A program made the position numbers and the translations under genes. The notes below the pieces were generated by a model. That model was not told where the DNA came from, searched no databases, and saw nothing but the letters and a program-made list of their open reading frames with translations. A DNA stretch of 64,000 nt from JAQUCI01 sp034932685. GTDB lineage: Bacteria; Bacillota_I; Bacilli_A; Erysipelotrichales; Erysipelotrichaceae. This document shows positions 53,589 through 62,928 of the stretch, in pieces; positions within the stretch are counted from its first letter, which is position 1; each line of letters opens with the position of its first letter. Location of the stretch: the NCBI GenBank assembly GCA_034932685.1, contig JAYFOM010000031.1:4439-68438 (forward strand), in the 5' to 3' direction.

Positions 53589-54626
53589 TTATTTTGCGAA
53601 TAAAGCGTTAGCAGCACGAGTTGCATCGTAATCAGAATCACTTCCAACGATGTAACCTTTATGGCTATAAGGAGCAACAGTTGCCAAACCTTCTTCAGTT
53701 TGTGCAATTTCAATGAATGCTTCTTGAAGCGCCGTCTTTAATGCTGGTGTCAATTTTTCTGATGTAGAAGATACCGCGATAGTGTCGTTCATGATTGGAT
53801 CACCAACAGCGATTACTTTAATGTAATCCCATACAGTTCCTTCCATGCCATATGTGTCAGTCCAGATTTCTGGTTTGTCAACATCTGATCTAACATCATT
53901 ATAACCGAATGTGATTTGACATTGATCACTTACCAATTTTGCCATGTTATCAGTATAACCGCCATCAGGGATTATATTAGCAACATCATTAAGTGTTTTT
54001 CCAAAACGTGTATGTAACCATAAACTTGGATATACAAAGCTTGCGCCTGATGTAGAACTACCTGAACAGAAAGTAACAGCGTTTAAGTCTTCCCATGTTA
54101 ATTCTGTGCCAGCTTCTACTTTGGCATATAGGGCTGCGCCTTTTTCACTTTCGATATTGACATAGAACAAAGAACGATAGTTAGTAGCTTGTCCTGTGCC
54201 GTTACCATTTGGCTCTGTTGTGTTGTAATCCATTGGAACATCTGTTTCAACTCTTTTGGAATTACGAGTAGCGATCAATAATAATTCTGCACCATCACCC
54301 GCATAAAGAACGTATGTACTAGCTGGTATAAAACCAATATCAACCGTTCCTGAGCGCATAGCTTCACCAACAGCTGCGTAAGATGTACCTACAGAGATGT
54401 CAACTGAACCTACGTCGAAACCTTTTTCAGCCAATTTAGCAGTTAATAATTCTGCCAAAGGTGCTGCAGCAGTAAGAATAACATCGGCATCCTTACTTGG
54501 AACAAACTGAATGCTTAGTGATGCAACTTTAACGTTACCGGTTGCAGGTGTTGGATCCTTTTTAGTACAACCGAAAACTGATAAAACCATAACTAAACAA
54601 ACAAATAATGCAAGTAGTTTTTTCAT
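53589..54626 (-). CDS. phnD: Phosphonate-type ABC transporter substrate-binding lipoprotein
   Basis: A 345-residue lipoprotein with lipobox VFGC (Cys 20). The mature part shows the PhnD-family features: LLTAKLAEKGFDVG, MRSGTVDIGFIPASTYV, and the Ser/Thr-rich ligand loop CSGSSTSGASFVYPSL. It binds the phosphonate-like ligand outside the membrane. It is first in the operon, behind a recognisable promoter, with ribosome site AAAAGGAG. Confidence 0.92.
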   Translation of the reverse strand: MKKLLALFVCLVMVLSVFGCTKKDPTPATGNVKVASLSIQFVPSKDADVILTAAAPLAELLTAKLAEKGFDVGSVDISVGTSYAAVGEAMRSGTVDIGFIPASTYVLYAGDGAELLLIATRNSKRVETDVPMDYNTTEPNGNGTGQATNYRSLFYVNIESEKGAALYAKVEAGTELTWEDLNAVTFCSGSSTSGASFVYPSLWLHTRFGKTLNDVANIIPDGGYTDNMAKLVSDQCQITFGYNDVRSDVDKPEIWTDTYGMEGTVWDYIKVIAVGDPIMNDTIAVSSTSEKLTPALKTALQEAFIEIAQTEEGLATVAPYSHKGYIVGSDSDYDATRAANALFAK

Positions 54627-54662
54627 TTATCGTTTTCTCCTTTTCTTTCTAACGACAATATA

Positions 54663-54691
54663 ATTTTAAAGTATTTATACAGACATGTCCA
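54663..54691 (-). promoter_or_regulatory. Candidate promoter of the phn-type operon
   Basis: On the minus strand TGGACA and TAAAAT are separated by 17 bases, about 40 bases before phnD. I see no PhoB/PhoP-type direct repeats, so phosphate control is not shown. Confidence 0.55.
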
Positions 54692-54712
54692 TATAAACAC
54701 CAACCACCAATT

Positions 54713-55948
54713 TTAGACTTTGTTATCAAAAAAGCTCTCAATCTCATCAACTTCTTTGATAATTTCAGCAGATAATACTTCCGCCCCTGTTTCAGTGATC
54801 AATACATCATCTTCAATCCTGATTCCTATTGCTTCCTCTTCAATATAAAGTCCAGGCTCAACTGTTATAACCGCATTGATAGGCAACGGATCATCCCGTC
54901 CAATCCCAACATCGTGAGTATCTAACCCAAGTGAATGACTGACCCCATGATAATAATAACGTCTTACTTCTTCAAGTGATTCTACTTTGATCAAACCTAT
55001 TCTTAGCAACTCTTTTTGAAACACTTCCACTGTTATCGCTTGAAGTTGTGCTAATGTTACATTAGGTTTAATTGCTTGGATAACTGCTTTTTGTGCTTTT
55101 AATACAATCTCATATATTTCTTTTTGTCTTGGTGAGAATTTTCCACTGATTGGAAATGTTCTTGATATATCGGCACAATAGTTTTGATAAGTAGCCCCAA
55201 GATCAAATAAAACTAACTCATTGTCATTCACTTGTTCATCGTTGGTAATATAGTGTAGAATGGTTGCTCTTTTACCACCAGCTGCAATAGTTGAAAATGC
55301 AGGTCTTGAATTACTAACTTTAAGGGCATAATCAAAATGAGCCACAAGTTCATACTCATACATTTTTGGTTTCATGTTTTTAAGCATATTCATTATACCA
55401 GCATTTGTTTTTGTGATAGCTTTTCTAATCGCAGCTATTTCTTCTTCTGATTTAACGACTCTTTGCTTAATTAAAAGTGGATAAATATTGTTGATATTTA
55501 ATGGTTTTAAAATCTCATGCTCAGCTAACAACTCTTTACCAAAGTGAACATATTTGTTTTCTTCATCATCGATATAAACATTTAATAATTCATGTTGTTT
55601 ACATAACTCTGATATATATCCCTTAAGTTCCTCAAGATATCCAACTTCATTAATCCCAGCTTTCTCTGTGGCTTGAATTTTATTAATGGTCTTCCCAACC
55701 CATTTCTCCATTTGCGGGTCAGCTTCTCTGATGAATAATTTGCATGTTTTTTTATTATCAACTTTAAGCATTAATAAAACAACTTCTTCCTCATCAATAC
55801 CAGTCAGATAATAAAAATTGCGATTGACACTAAAAGGATAATTTTCATCAGCGCTCTTTTTAATAGCAACCCCTGATGTTAGTAAAACTATACTTTTATC
55901 TTCAATCGCATCTAATAATCTTTCTCTTTTTGCTTGATAATGAACCAT
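54713..55948 (-). CDS. Xaa-Pro aminopeptidase-like M24 peptidase
   Basis: A 411-residue metallopeptidase of the M24B family that removes N-terminal residues before proline. The N-terminal creatinase-like domain (about 1-170) is followed by the pita-bread catalytic domain with metal ligands in VLFDLGATYQNYCADISRTF, HGVSHSLGLDTHDVG, VEPGLYI and IRIEDDVL. Length and motifs are those of the AMP_N-containing type. It follows ispF after 3 bases. Confidence 0.92.
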   Translation of the reverse strand: MVHYQAKRERLLDAIEDKSIVLLTSGVAIKKSADENYPFSVNRNFYYLTGIDEEEVVLLMLKVDNKKTCKLFIREADPQMEKWVGKTINKIQATEKAGINEVGYLEELKGYISELCKQHELLNVYIDDEENKYVHFGKELLAEHEILKPLNINNIYPLLIKQRVVKSEEEIAAIRKAITKTNAGIMNMLKNMKPKMYEYELVAHFDYALKVSNSRPAFSTIAAGGKRATILHYITNDEQVNDNELVLFDLGATYQNYCADISRTFPISGKFSPRQKEIYEIVLKAQKAVIQAIKPNVTLAQLQAITVEVFQKELLRIGLIKVESLEEVRRYYYHGVSHSLGLDTHDVGIGRDDPLPINAVITVEPGLYIEEEAIGIRIEDDVLITETGAEVLSAEIIKEVDEIESFFDNKV

Positions 55949-55951
55949 AAA

Positions 55952-56434
55952 TTACCTCTGTTTCGTTTCAATCAAGACTACCGCTTGTGCCATTACACCT
56001 TCTTCACGACCAATAAACGATAATCCTTCAGCTCTTGTTGCTTTAACATTGATCAAAGCCAGATCAATTCCTAATGCTTGCGCAATATTTGTACGCATCT
56101 GTAAAATATACCCAGCCAACTTTGGTTTTTCAATTATGATCAAACTATCAATATTAATGATCTGATATCCTTCACTAGCTAATAGTACAGCAACCTTAGA
56201 CAGTAACACTAGGGAAGAAATCCCTTGATATTGTTTATCAGTATCAGGAAAGTGTTTACCAATATCCCCTAATCCCAAAGCACCAATAAGTGCTTCAGCA
56301 ATCGCATGACATAATGCATCAGCATCCGAATGTCCTTTAAGTCCTAAATGGTATTCAATCTTAACACCACCAATGATCAGTGGTCTATTCTTTACTAATG
56401 GATGAATATCAGATGATTGACCAATACGTATCAT
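55952..56434 (-). CDS. ispF: 2-C-methyl-D-erythritol 2,4-cyclodiphosphate synthase
   Basis: A 160-residue enzyme of the non-mevalonate isoprenoid pathway. Motifs SSDIHPL, LKGHSDADALCHAIAEALIGALGLGDIGKHFPDT and the C-terminal ATRAEGLSFIGREEGV (split around Thr-Glu) are typical. It shows that isoprenoids, including undecaprenyl phosphate for the wall, come from the MEP route. Confidence 0.95.
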   Translation of the reverse strand: MIRIGQSSDIHPLVKNRPLIIGGVKIEYHLGLKGHSDADALCHAIAEALIGALGLGDIGKHFPDTDKQYQGISSLVLLSKVAVLLASEGYQIINIDSLIIIEKPKLAGYILQMRTNIAQALGIDLALINVKATRAEGLSFIGREEGVMAQAVVLIETKQR

Positions 56435-56534
56435 TAATTTACCTCGCTTTTATTATAACACTACTTAACTGGTTTTATGCATTTTTAATCATATTTGATA
56501 TGATATGATTAATTAAAAGAAAGCAGGGTATAAC

Positions 56535-57395
56535 ATGAACGATATTGTTATTGTAGGTACTACAATAATTGATAGAATAATGTCATTAAAAAGTCCGTTT
56601 AATGAGTATGGTTGTAATAAGGTAAACATAACTGAGTTTCATGGCGGCTCAATGCGCAATGTCGCTGAAAATTGCGCCAACTTAGCATTATCAGTTGATT
56701 TTATAAGTAAGTTTGGTAATGATCAGTATGCATTAAATATGATTGACCATTTAAACAAGCTCAACGTCAATGTTTATGGACCAACAATTGATCTTAGTAC
56801 TCCAATATTCATAAAGGTTCATGGTGATAAATCTTTGATGTTTGCGACCACAACACCTGATTTTTATTTAACCATTGATGATAACATTCCAGTTTCTGCT
56901 TTAAGAAACCATCGTTTTGGAATTACTGATAATACTGATCCAGCTTTTTTATCCTATTTACTAAAACATGGTATCAACACGGAATGGATAGTATCAGCTT
57001 GGATCCCTGAAACAACTTTTTTCGACAAAATAACGGGTATTGTATTAAATAGACATGAGTTTAAATCTCACTTTGGTGATGTTGATATCGCTAAGCAACT
57101 ACTATCATTACATGATCAAGGATTGAAATGGATTGTTGTTACACTTGATGATGAAGGATGTGTTTATTGTTATGATAGTAATATTGTTTGGATAAACACT
57201 GAAAAGAAAAAAGGCCATCCCCTAGGTTGCGGAGATGCCTTTATTAGTGGTCTGATTTTCGGCCTATCACAAGACTGGTATTTTAGTATCGCAGTAAAAT
57301 TCGCCAATCATCTTGCTCAACAAACATTGAATACGATAGGTCCTGTTACTTCAAATCTGGCTTTGATAAAAGATACCTTTGATCAAAGTTTGTGA
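56535..57395 (+). CDS. PfkB-family carbohydrate/nucleoside kinase
   Basis: A 286-residue ribokinase-fold kinase. The N-terminal GG of FHGGSMRNVAENCANLA and the catalytic GCGDAFISGL (Asp near 233) mark the family. It resembles the pseudouridine-kinase group in length and in the ERIH-free N-terminus, but the substrate cannot be fixed. It is transcribed alone on the plus strand, and its last 13 bases overlap the end of the convergent darA. Confidence 0.83.
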   Translation: MNDIVIVGTTIIDRIMSLKSPFNEYGCNKVNITEFHGGSMRNVAENCANLALSVDFISKFGNDQYALNMIDHLNKLNVNVYGPTIDLSTPIFIKVHGDKSLMFATTTPDFYLTIDDNIPVSALRNHRFGITDNTDPAFLSYLLKHGINTEWIVSAWIPETTFFDKITGIVLNRHEFKSHFGDVDIAKQLLSLHDQGLKWIVVTLDDEGCVYCYDSNIVWINTEKKKGHPLGCGDAFISGLIFGLSQDWYFSIAVKFANHLAQQTLNTIGPVTSNLALIKDTFDQSL

Positions 57396-57706
57396 AACTG
57401 TTCAACATCAACAACAAATATCGTCGCGCCACCTACTTGCACTTCAACTGGGAAGGAAGAAAAACGCCCAACATCATATGATGCGGTTGATGGGACCATT
57501 TCAATGCGACGTTTACCTTCATTACCAATTACTTCGATCGCATGTTCAACTTTATCATCATCGCAACCTACAATGATCGTTGCGTTACCTGCTCTTAAAA
57601 AACCACCAGTTGTCGCTAGTTTTGTTGCTGAATAATTCTCTTTTGTAAGAGCCGCAATAACATTTGAACTATCATCATTTGATACGATAGCGAATATTAA
57701 TTTCAT
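57383..57706 (-). CDS. darA: Cyclic-di-AMP receptor protein (DarA/PstA family)
   Basis: A 107-residue PII-like protein. KLIFAIVSNDDSSNVIAALTKE at the start, LATTGGFLRAGNATIIVG in the T-loop region and GGATIFVVDVEQF at the end are the family signature. It forms a trimer that binds cyclic-di-AMP. Its presence implies cyclic-di-AMP signalling, normal for walled Bacillota. The ribosome site AAAGGAGGAT is strong. Confidence 0.92.
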   Translation of the reverse strand: MKLIFAIVSNDDSSNVIAALTKENYSATKLATTGGFLRAGNATIIVGCDDDKVEHAIEVIGNEGKRRIEMVPSTASYDVGRFSSFPVEVQVGGATIFVVDVEQFHKL

Positions 57707-57770
57707 ATTATATCCTCCTTTTCTTTATTTTATCATATTTATTGATTTAAATTGATTTTTCACTATTATT

Positions 57771-58871
57771 TCAAACATTGAATAAGAAATGCATGATATC
57801 GCCATCTTTTACGACATATTCTTTACCTTCTAAACGCATTTTCCCTGCTTGTTTGATAGCTGTTTCGCTACGATATACTATTAAGTCTTCATAGCTATAT
57901 GTTTCCGCTCTTATAAACCCTCGTTGAAAATCACTATGAATAATGCCGGCGCATTCAGGTGCAACCATGCCATCTTTGAATGTCCACGCTCTAACTTCTG
58001 GTTCTCCAGCTGTAAAGAAGGTCTTTAATCCTAATATTTGATAAGCAGATTTAATAACTTGATCTAATCCGCTTTCTTTAATACCTAAATCTTGTAAAAA
58101 TAGTCTTCTTTCATCTTTGCTTAAGCTTGATAATTCCATCTCAATTTGGGCACAAATAGGAATAATCTCGCTTTTTTCATTTTGAGCATATTCCATTACT
58201 CTTTGAAAGTGGCTGTTTGTGCTTGGATCGGCAATCATATCTTCACTCATATTAGCGATATAGATAACTGGTTTACTTGTTAATAATTGAAAGGTAGATA
58301 GCACTTTTTCTTCGTTTTTATTTAATTCAAGATTTCGCGTTGGCTTACCTGCTTCAAGCGCAGTCTTCACTTTTAATAAGACATTGTATTCAACTTGTGC
58401 TTCTTTATCTTTTGCTTGTGCTTTACGTTCTACTTTTGCAATACGATTTTCGATACTTTGTAAATCCGCCATTATTAGTTCAAGATTAATGATCTCAATA
58501 TCTCTGATGGGATCAACACTACCTTCAACATGGGTAATGTTATCATCATCAAAACACCTTACAACCTCACAAATGGCATCCGTTTGCCTAATATGAGAGA
58601 GAAACTGATTACCTAAACCCTCACCCTTACTAGCACCTTTAACTAAACCAGCTATATCGGTGAACTCAAATGTTGTATATATTGTTTTTCTTGGTTTAAA
58701 GATGGCTGTTATATCTTCAATGCGATAATCAGGTACTTCAACTACACCGACATTTGGTTGTATAGTCGCAAACGGATAGTTTGCGGCTTCAACTTGTGAT
58801 TGCGTTATCGCATTAAATAAAGTCGATTTCCCTACATTAGGTAAACCGACTATCCCTGCAGTTAATCCCAT
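57771..58871 (-). CDS. ychF: Ribosome-binding ATPase YchF (Obg family)
   Basis: A 366-residue P-loop protein of the Obg group that prefers ATP. G1 is GLPNVGKSTLFN, G2/G3 include FEFTDIAGLVKGASKGEGLGNQFL, the non-canonical G4 is YIANMSED, and the C-terminal TGS-like domain contains RAWTFKDGM and VVKDGDIMHFLFNV. It follows the DUF951 gene by 2 bases. Confidence 0.96.
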   Translation of the reverse strand: MGLTAGIVGLPNVGKSTLFNAITQSQVEAANYPFATIQPNVGVVEVPDYRIEDITAIFKPRKTIYTTFEFTDIAGLVKGASKGEGLGNQFLSHIRQTDAICEVVRCFDDDNITHVEGSVDPIRDIEIINLELIMADLQSIENRIAKVERKAQAKDKEAQVEYNVLLKVKTALEAGKPTRNLELNKNEEKVLSTFQLLTSKPVIYIANMSEDMIADPSTNSHFQRVMEYAQNEKSEIIPICAQIEMELSSLSKDERRLFLQDLGIKESGLDQVIKSAYQILGLKTFFTAGEPEVRAWTFKDGMVAPECAGIIHSDFQRGFIRAETYSYEDLIVYRSETAIKQAGKMRLEGKEYVVKDGDIMHFLFNV

Positions 58872-58873
58872 TT

Positions 58874-59071
58874 TTATACCTCTTCTGTTGCTTTAGCAAC
58901 TATTTTCTTCAATCTTTTTTCAAAATCAGGTCTTTCAAACAAAATAATTGCACCACACCCAAGACACTTAACTTTAATATCAACCCCCACCCTTGTTATT
59001 TGCCATTGTTTAGATTTATGACAAGGATGTTCTTTTTTTAACTCAACAATATCATTTAATTTATATTCCAT
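58874..59071 (-). CDS. DUF951 small protein
   Basis: A 65-residue basic protein with the DUF951 pattern: DIVELKKEHPCHKSKQWQITRVG, then KCLGCG, a possible half zinc site. The gene is regularly placed before ychF in Bacillota, as here. Its function is unknown; an RNA-binding or ribosome-linked role is a guess from the context. Its start overlaps the end of folD by 11 bases. Confidence 0.85.
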   Translation of the reverse strand: MEYKLNDIVELKKEHPCHKSKQWQITRVGVDIKVKCLGCGAIILFERPDFEKRLKKIVAKATEEV

Positions 59072-59924
59072 GCTGTTCCTCCCTCATTTGGTATGCCTTT
59101 AGTGTGTTAGATAATAACATTGTTATTGTCATTGGTCCAACTCCTTTAGGCATTGGTGTGATATAAGATGCAATATCTTTAACATCATCAAAATCTACAT
59201 CACCATGTAGCTTGTTGTCAATACCTTTACTAGTACCAACGTCAATAACAACAGCGTTGGATTTAACATATTCCTTTGTAATTAGTTGCGGTTTACCAAC
59301 TGCAACTACCAATAGATCTGCTTGTTTACATACTTCCTTTAAATTTCTCGTGTATGAGTGGCAGATTGTAACTGTCGCATTAGCTTGTTGTAATAACATC
59401 GCAACTGGCATGCCAACAAGATTGCTACGACCAACAACAACAGCGTGTTTTCCACTAAGATCATAATCTATTGACTTAATTAATGCCATAATACCAAGTG
59501 ATGTACAAGGTAATAGTGCCGCTTGTTTTAGTTGAGCTCTTCCAACATTCAATGGGTGTAAACCATCTACATCTTTACTTACAGCGATTGTGTTTATCAC
59601 AACATTACTATCTAAGTGTTTAGGTAATGGTAATTGCACTAAAATTCCATCTACATTACTATCTTCATTTAATTTTTCAATTATTTCTAATAGTTCAGCT
59701 TCCTTGGTGTTTTCAGCAAGTTTTATTACCTCACTTAACATACCAATTTCCTGACAGGCTTTTTCTTTGTTGTTAACATACACTGCACTAGCGGGATCAC
59801 TTCCAACCAAAATAACTACCAATTTTGGAATTCTCTTGTTAGCTTGTTTTAATCTATTTATTTCTTTTTTAAATGTTTTCTTGTATTCTTGGGCGAGTTG
59901 ATTACCCCACAGTATTTCTGCCAT
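59061..59924 (-). CDS. folD: Methylenetetrahydrofolate dehydrogenase/cyclohydrolase
   Basis: A 287-residue bifunctional enzyme that oxidises methylene-THF to formyl-THF. Motifs are VGSDPASAVYVNNKEKAC (with the catalytic Lys), VQLPLPKHL, GKHAVVVGRSNLVGMP (NADP site) and TPMPKGVGPMT. It works on the one-carbon units delivered by GlyA. Confidence 0.95.
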   Translation of the reverse strand: MAEILWGNQLAQEYKKTFKKEINRLKQANKRIPKLVVILVGSDPASAVYVNNKEKACQEIGMLSEVIKLAENTKEAELLEIIEKLNEDSNVDGILVQLPLPKHLDSNVVINTIAVSKDVDGLHPLNVGRAQLKQAALLPCTSLGIMALIKSIDYDLSGKHAVVVGRSNLVGMPVAMLLQQANATVTICHSYTRNLKEVCKQADLLVVAVGKPQLITKEYVKSNAVVIDVGTSKGIDNKLHGDVDFDDVKDIASYITPMPKGVGPMTITMLLSNTLKAYQMREEQHGI

Positions 59925-59933
59925 TTTTCGCTC

Positions 59934-60380
59934 CTATAACTCAGCACTATCTAAGATGATCGTGACTGGTCCATCATTTACTAATTCTATTTTCATATCA
60001 GCCTGAAATACACCAGTAACTACTTTTTGATCAAGATTTCGTAAACAATCATTAAAATGATCATATAAGATCGTAGCTTGATCTGGTTTCATTGCTAATT
60101 CAAAACCTGGCCTTCTTCCTTTTTTGCAGTCAGCGTATAAGGTAAACTGTGAAATTGAAAGTATTGATCCATCAATATCAGCTAAACATTTATTTAACTT
60201 GCCTGCTTCATCTTCAAATATGCGTAGTCCAGATACTTTATTGGCTAGTTTTTCACATGTTTCTTTATTGTCACTATGGGTAAAACCAATCAATAAAACA
60301 AACCCCTTGTCAATTGTACCATATACTTTATCATCAATCTTAACAGCAGCATATCTTACTCTTTGAATTACTATTTTCAT
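59934..60380 (-). CDS. dtd: D-aminoacyl-tRNA deacylase
   Basis: A 148-residue enzyme that removes D-amino acids from tRNA. The start at 60380 (MKIVIQRV) is preferred: AGAGGT stands in place and the family begins with this pattern; the longer frame to 60452 runs through the divergent promoter region. SISQFTLYADCKKGRRPGF and the C-terminal NDGPVTIILDS are typical. Confidence 0.93.
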   Translation of the reverse strand: MKIVIQRVRYAAVKIDDKVYGTIDKGFVLLIGFTHSDNKETCEKLANKVSGLRIFEDEAGKLNKCLADIDGSILSISQFTLYADCKKGRRPGFELAMKPDQATILYDHFNDCLRNLDQKVVTGVFQADMKIELVNDGPVTIILDSAEL

Positions 60381-60443
60381 GTCTACCTCTTTCTTTATTT
60401 TACTATGTTTTAATAAATGATAAAATAGTAAAGGGTACCTAAT

Positions 60444-61709
60444 TTGAAACAACCTTTAGCATTTAGATTACGACCAGAAAACTTAGATGAGATAATCGGT
60501 CAACAACACCTTGTAGGTAAAGACAAAATACTAAGAAGGTGTGTTGAAGAAAAAACTATTTTTTCAATGATTTTTTTTGGTCCTCCAGGAACTGGAAAAA
60601 CTACGCTTGCAATGGTTTTAGCTAAAGAACTAGGACTTCCTTTTAGAATGTTTAACGCTGTTACCGGAAATAAAAAAGAGCTAGATCAAATATTTTTAGA
60701 AGCTAAACTCGCCGGACAATTAATGATGATCGTTGAAGAAATACATCGATTAAACAAAGACAAACAAGATTTACTATTACCTTATGTGGAAAACGGTGAG
60801 ATAACCTTAATTGGGACCACTACTTCTAATCCCTATTTCGCGATCAATCCCGCAATTAGATCGCGTTGTCATTTGCTTGAACTTTATCCATTAACAGAAG
60901 AAGATATTACAAACGCTCTTGATAGAGCTGTAAATCATCCGCAATGGTATCAAAAAACCACTATTGAAAAAACAGCTAAATTACAACTAGCTCGTTACGC
61001 TAATGGTGATCTAAGATATGCTCTTAATGTACTTGAAATAAGTGCATTAAGCGTTAAAGACCAAGAAATTACTTTAGATATCATAATGCAGCATCTACCT
61101 ATCAAAAACTTGGCATTTGATAGTGATGGTGATGGATATTATGATGCGTTAAGTGCAATGCAAAAATCAATTAGAGGCAGTGATGTTGATGCCGCATTAT
61201 ATTATTTAGCACAACTTATTCTAGCACAAGATATGGATGCGATTGAAAGACGATTATTAGCAACTGCTTATGAAGATATTGGATTAGCTAATCCCGCTGC
61301 GGTTAGTCGTACGATCAATGCAATTGATGCCGCAAAACGTATTGGCTTTCCAGAAGCCGTATTACCCTTAGGAGTCGCAATTATTGACCTAGCGTTATCA
61401 CCTAAATCAAAATCTGCTTGCACCGCTATCAATGCCGCTATCAGTGAAGTTAAAGAACATCCCTTACCAACACCACGTTTTCTACGTTTGACTCCAGTTG
61501 GTATGGCCGACAAAGATAAATACCCTTATGATCGACCCGATCTATGGCATTTGATTCAATATTTACCAAACGACATTAAGGATAAGCAATTCTATCAACC
61601 AAACGAAAACAGTAGTTATGAAAAAACACTTGCAGATAATTTAAAGAAACTTAAGCAGTATCAGCGAAGTACTGAATTAGCTAAACTTAAAAAAAAGATC
61701 ATTGACTAG
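60444..61709 (+). CDS. rarA: Replication-associated recombination protein A (RarA/MgsA)
   Basis: A 421-residue AAA+ ATPase of the clamp-loader clade that acts at stalled replication forks. It begins with TTG (AAAGGG 8 bases upstream). GPPGTGKT is at 46-53, the arginine-finger region is NPAIRSRC, and the C-terminal tetramerisation domain is complete (AYEDIGLANP, PLPTPRFLR). Walker B reads IVEEIHR (96-102) where the family has I-D-E-I-H-R, an Asp to Glu change. It is convergent with the ABC exporter and overlaps its stop by 11 bases. Confidence 0.93.
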   Translation: MKQPLAFRLRPENLDEIIGQQHLVGKDKILRRCVEEKTIFSMIFFGPPGTGKTTLAMVLAKELGLPFRMFNAVTGNKKELDQIFLEAKLAGQLMMIVEEIHRLNKDKQDLLLPYVENGEITLIGTTTSNPYFAINPAIRSRCHLLELYPLTEEDITNALDRAVNHPQWYQKTTIEKTAKLQLARYANGDLRYALNVLEISALSVKDQEITLDIIMQHLPIKNLAFDSDGDGYYDALSAMQKSIRGSDVDAALYYLAQLILAQDMDAIERRLLATAYEDIGLANPAAVSRTINAIDAAKRIGFPEAVLPLGVAIIDLALSPKSKSACTAINAAISEVKEHPLPTPRFLRLTPVGMADKDKYPYDRPDLWHLIQYLPNDIKDKQFYQPNENSSYEKTLADNLKKLKQYQRSTELAKLKKKIID

Positions 61710-61725
61710 ATGTCGTGATCTTTTT
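61692..61725. terminator. Bidirectional terminator between rarA and the ABC exporter genes
   Basis: A 10-bp stem AAAAAGATCA/TGATCTTTTT with a 14-base loop spans both overlapping stop codons. The stem is bordered by A and T runs, so it can end transcription in both directions. Confidence 0.7.
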
Positions 61726-62928
61726 CTTTTTTCTTTTATTATCTAATATTCCTTGTTTATAAAAGTACAGTCCAAAATCCAACACTAATAATATTGCAAT
61801 AATCGCAAAGACTAAACTAATCATAATTTCATAACTTGCGATATTTTGGATCAATAGTCGACAAGGCATAAACAACATAGAGAAAAACGGCACAAAAGAA
61901 AGATAATATCCCATTCCTTCACTCATATGATATGGTGTGTTAATTGATATGGCGAAATAATAGATAGCCAATAGAATCAAGTAACAAGGTGCTTGAATGT
62001 TGCTAGATTCTTCAATGTTATTGACGAAACTTGATACTATAACCATTATCATTTGTAATAAAAGTATCCCTAAGATTAAAAATACTAATGACAGCGCTAA
62101 GGCAATCAAAACCGTGCTGTCGATATTTAAATAAAGCAAGAGATCTTTAAATTTAAGCAAAGGTTCATTAAGTAAGCCTAGTTTATACGCAAAAACCATT
62201 AAACCAGAACCATCATCATAATTTAATCTAATTACCAACCATCCCATTATTATTACCCCGGTAATCAAGGTTTGAATCATTATAGTTAACCAACCAATAA
62301 GCATTTTACTGATAAAGTGAGTTTTAGCTGTAACTGATGTCAAAATCAACTCTAAAATCTTACTTGTTTTCTCATAAACAACCTCATTGGCAATCATGCT
62401 ACTATAACTTAACATCATGAAATATATCGTCGTTATGACCACAAAAATTAGGTTTTGTTTGGTTGTATCTATAATATTATCTGCTTTTGTCTTGTTAGTT
62501 AAATTAAACGAAGTCAAACTTTCACTGAGCGTTATTAACTCACTATCAATAAACAAACGTGCATGCTCTTGTGTGTAATTATGTATCATTTGATATATCT
62601 TGTGAGTATTCTCGATACTCATTGGATATATTGATTCAACAACCCATTCTATGCCGTCATTTTTAAGGATATATGTATTATTGTCAATTTCTTGATTTTG
62701 ATATAGCTTAAGTTCAATCTTTTCGTTATTACTAAACAGTTCTTTTTTATCATATAGATTCTCATCGATATATACCACTAAAGGTTCAAACATATCAGGA
62801 TTTATCATTAACAGTACTTTATCCACAAACAGCCCTGTTCCGATCATTATGATCAATAGGATATTTAGAAATATCACTGCTTTATTATTAAAGCGCCGTT
62901 TTAAAGAAAAAGCGACTAAATGTTTCAT
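61699..62928 (-). CDS. ABC-2 type exporter permease (NatB-like)
   Basis: A 409-residue membrane protein with one N-terminal transmembrane helix (about 16-36), a large extracytoplasmic domain (about 45-170) and five or six helices in the C-terminal half. This is the NatB/YhaP layout. The polar patch NEVVYEKTSKILELILTS after the second helix is the usual ABC-2 coupling element. It is 4 bases overlapped with its ATPase gene. Such pairs export Na+ or small toxic compounds. The cargo is not known. Confidence 0.85.
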   Translation of the reverse strand: MKHLVAFSLKRRFNNKAVIFLNILLIIMIGTGLFVDKVLLMINPDMFEPLVVYIDENLYDKKELFSNNEKIELKLYQNQEIDNNTYILKNDGIEWVVESIYPMSIENTHKIYQMIHNYTQEHARLFIDSELITLSESLTSFNLTNKTKADNIIDTTKQNLIFVVITTIYFMMLSYSSMIANEVVYEKTSKILELILTSVTAKTHFISKMLIGWLTIMIQTLITGVIIMGWLVIRLNYDDGSGLMVFAYKLGLLNEPLLKFKDLLLYLNIDSTVLIALALSLVFLILGILLLQMIMVIVSSFVNNIEESSNIQAPCYLILLAIYYFAISINTPYHMSEGMGYYLSFVPFFSMLFMPCRLLIQNIASYEIMISLVFAIIAILLVLDFGLYFYKQGILDNKRKKKKITTSSQ

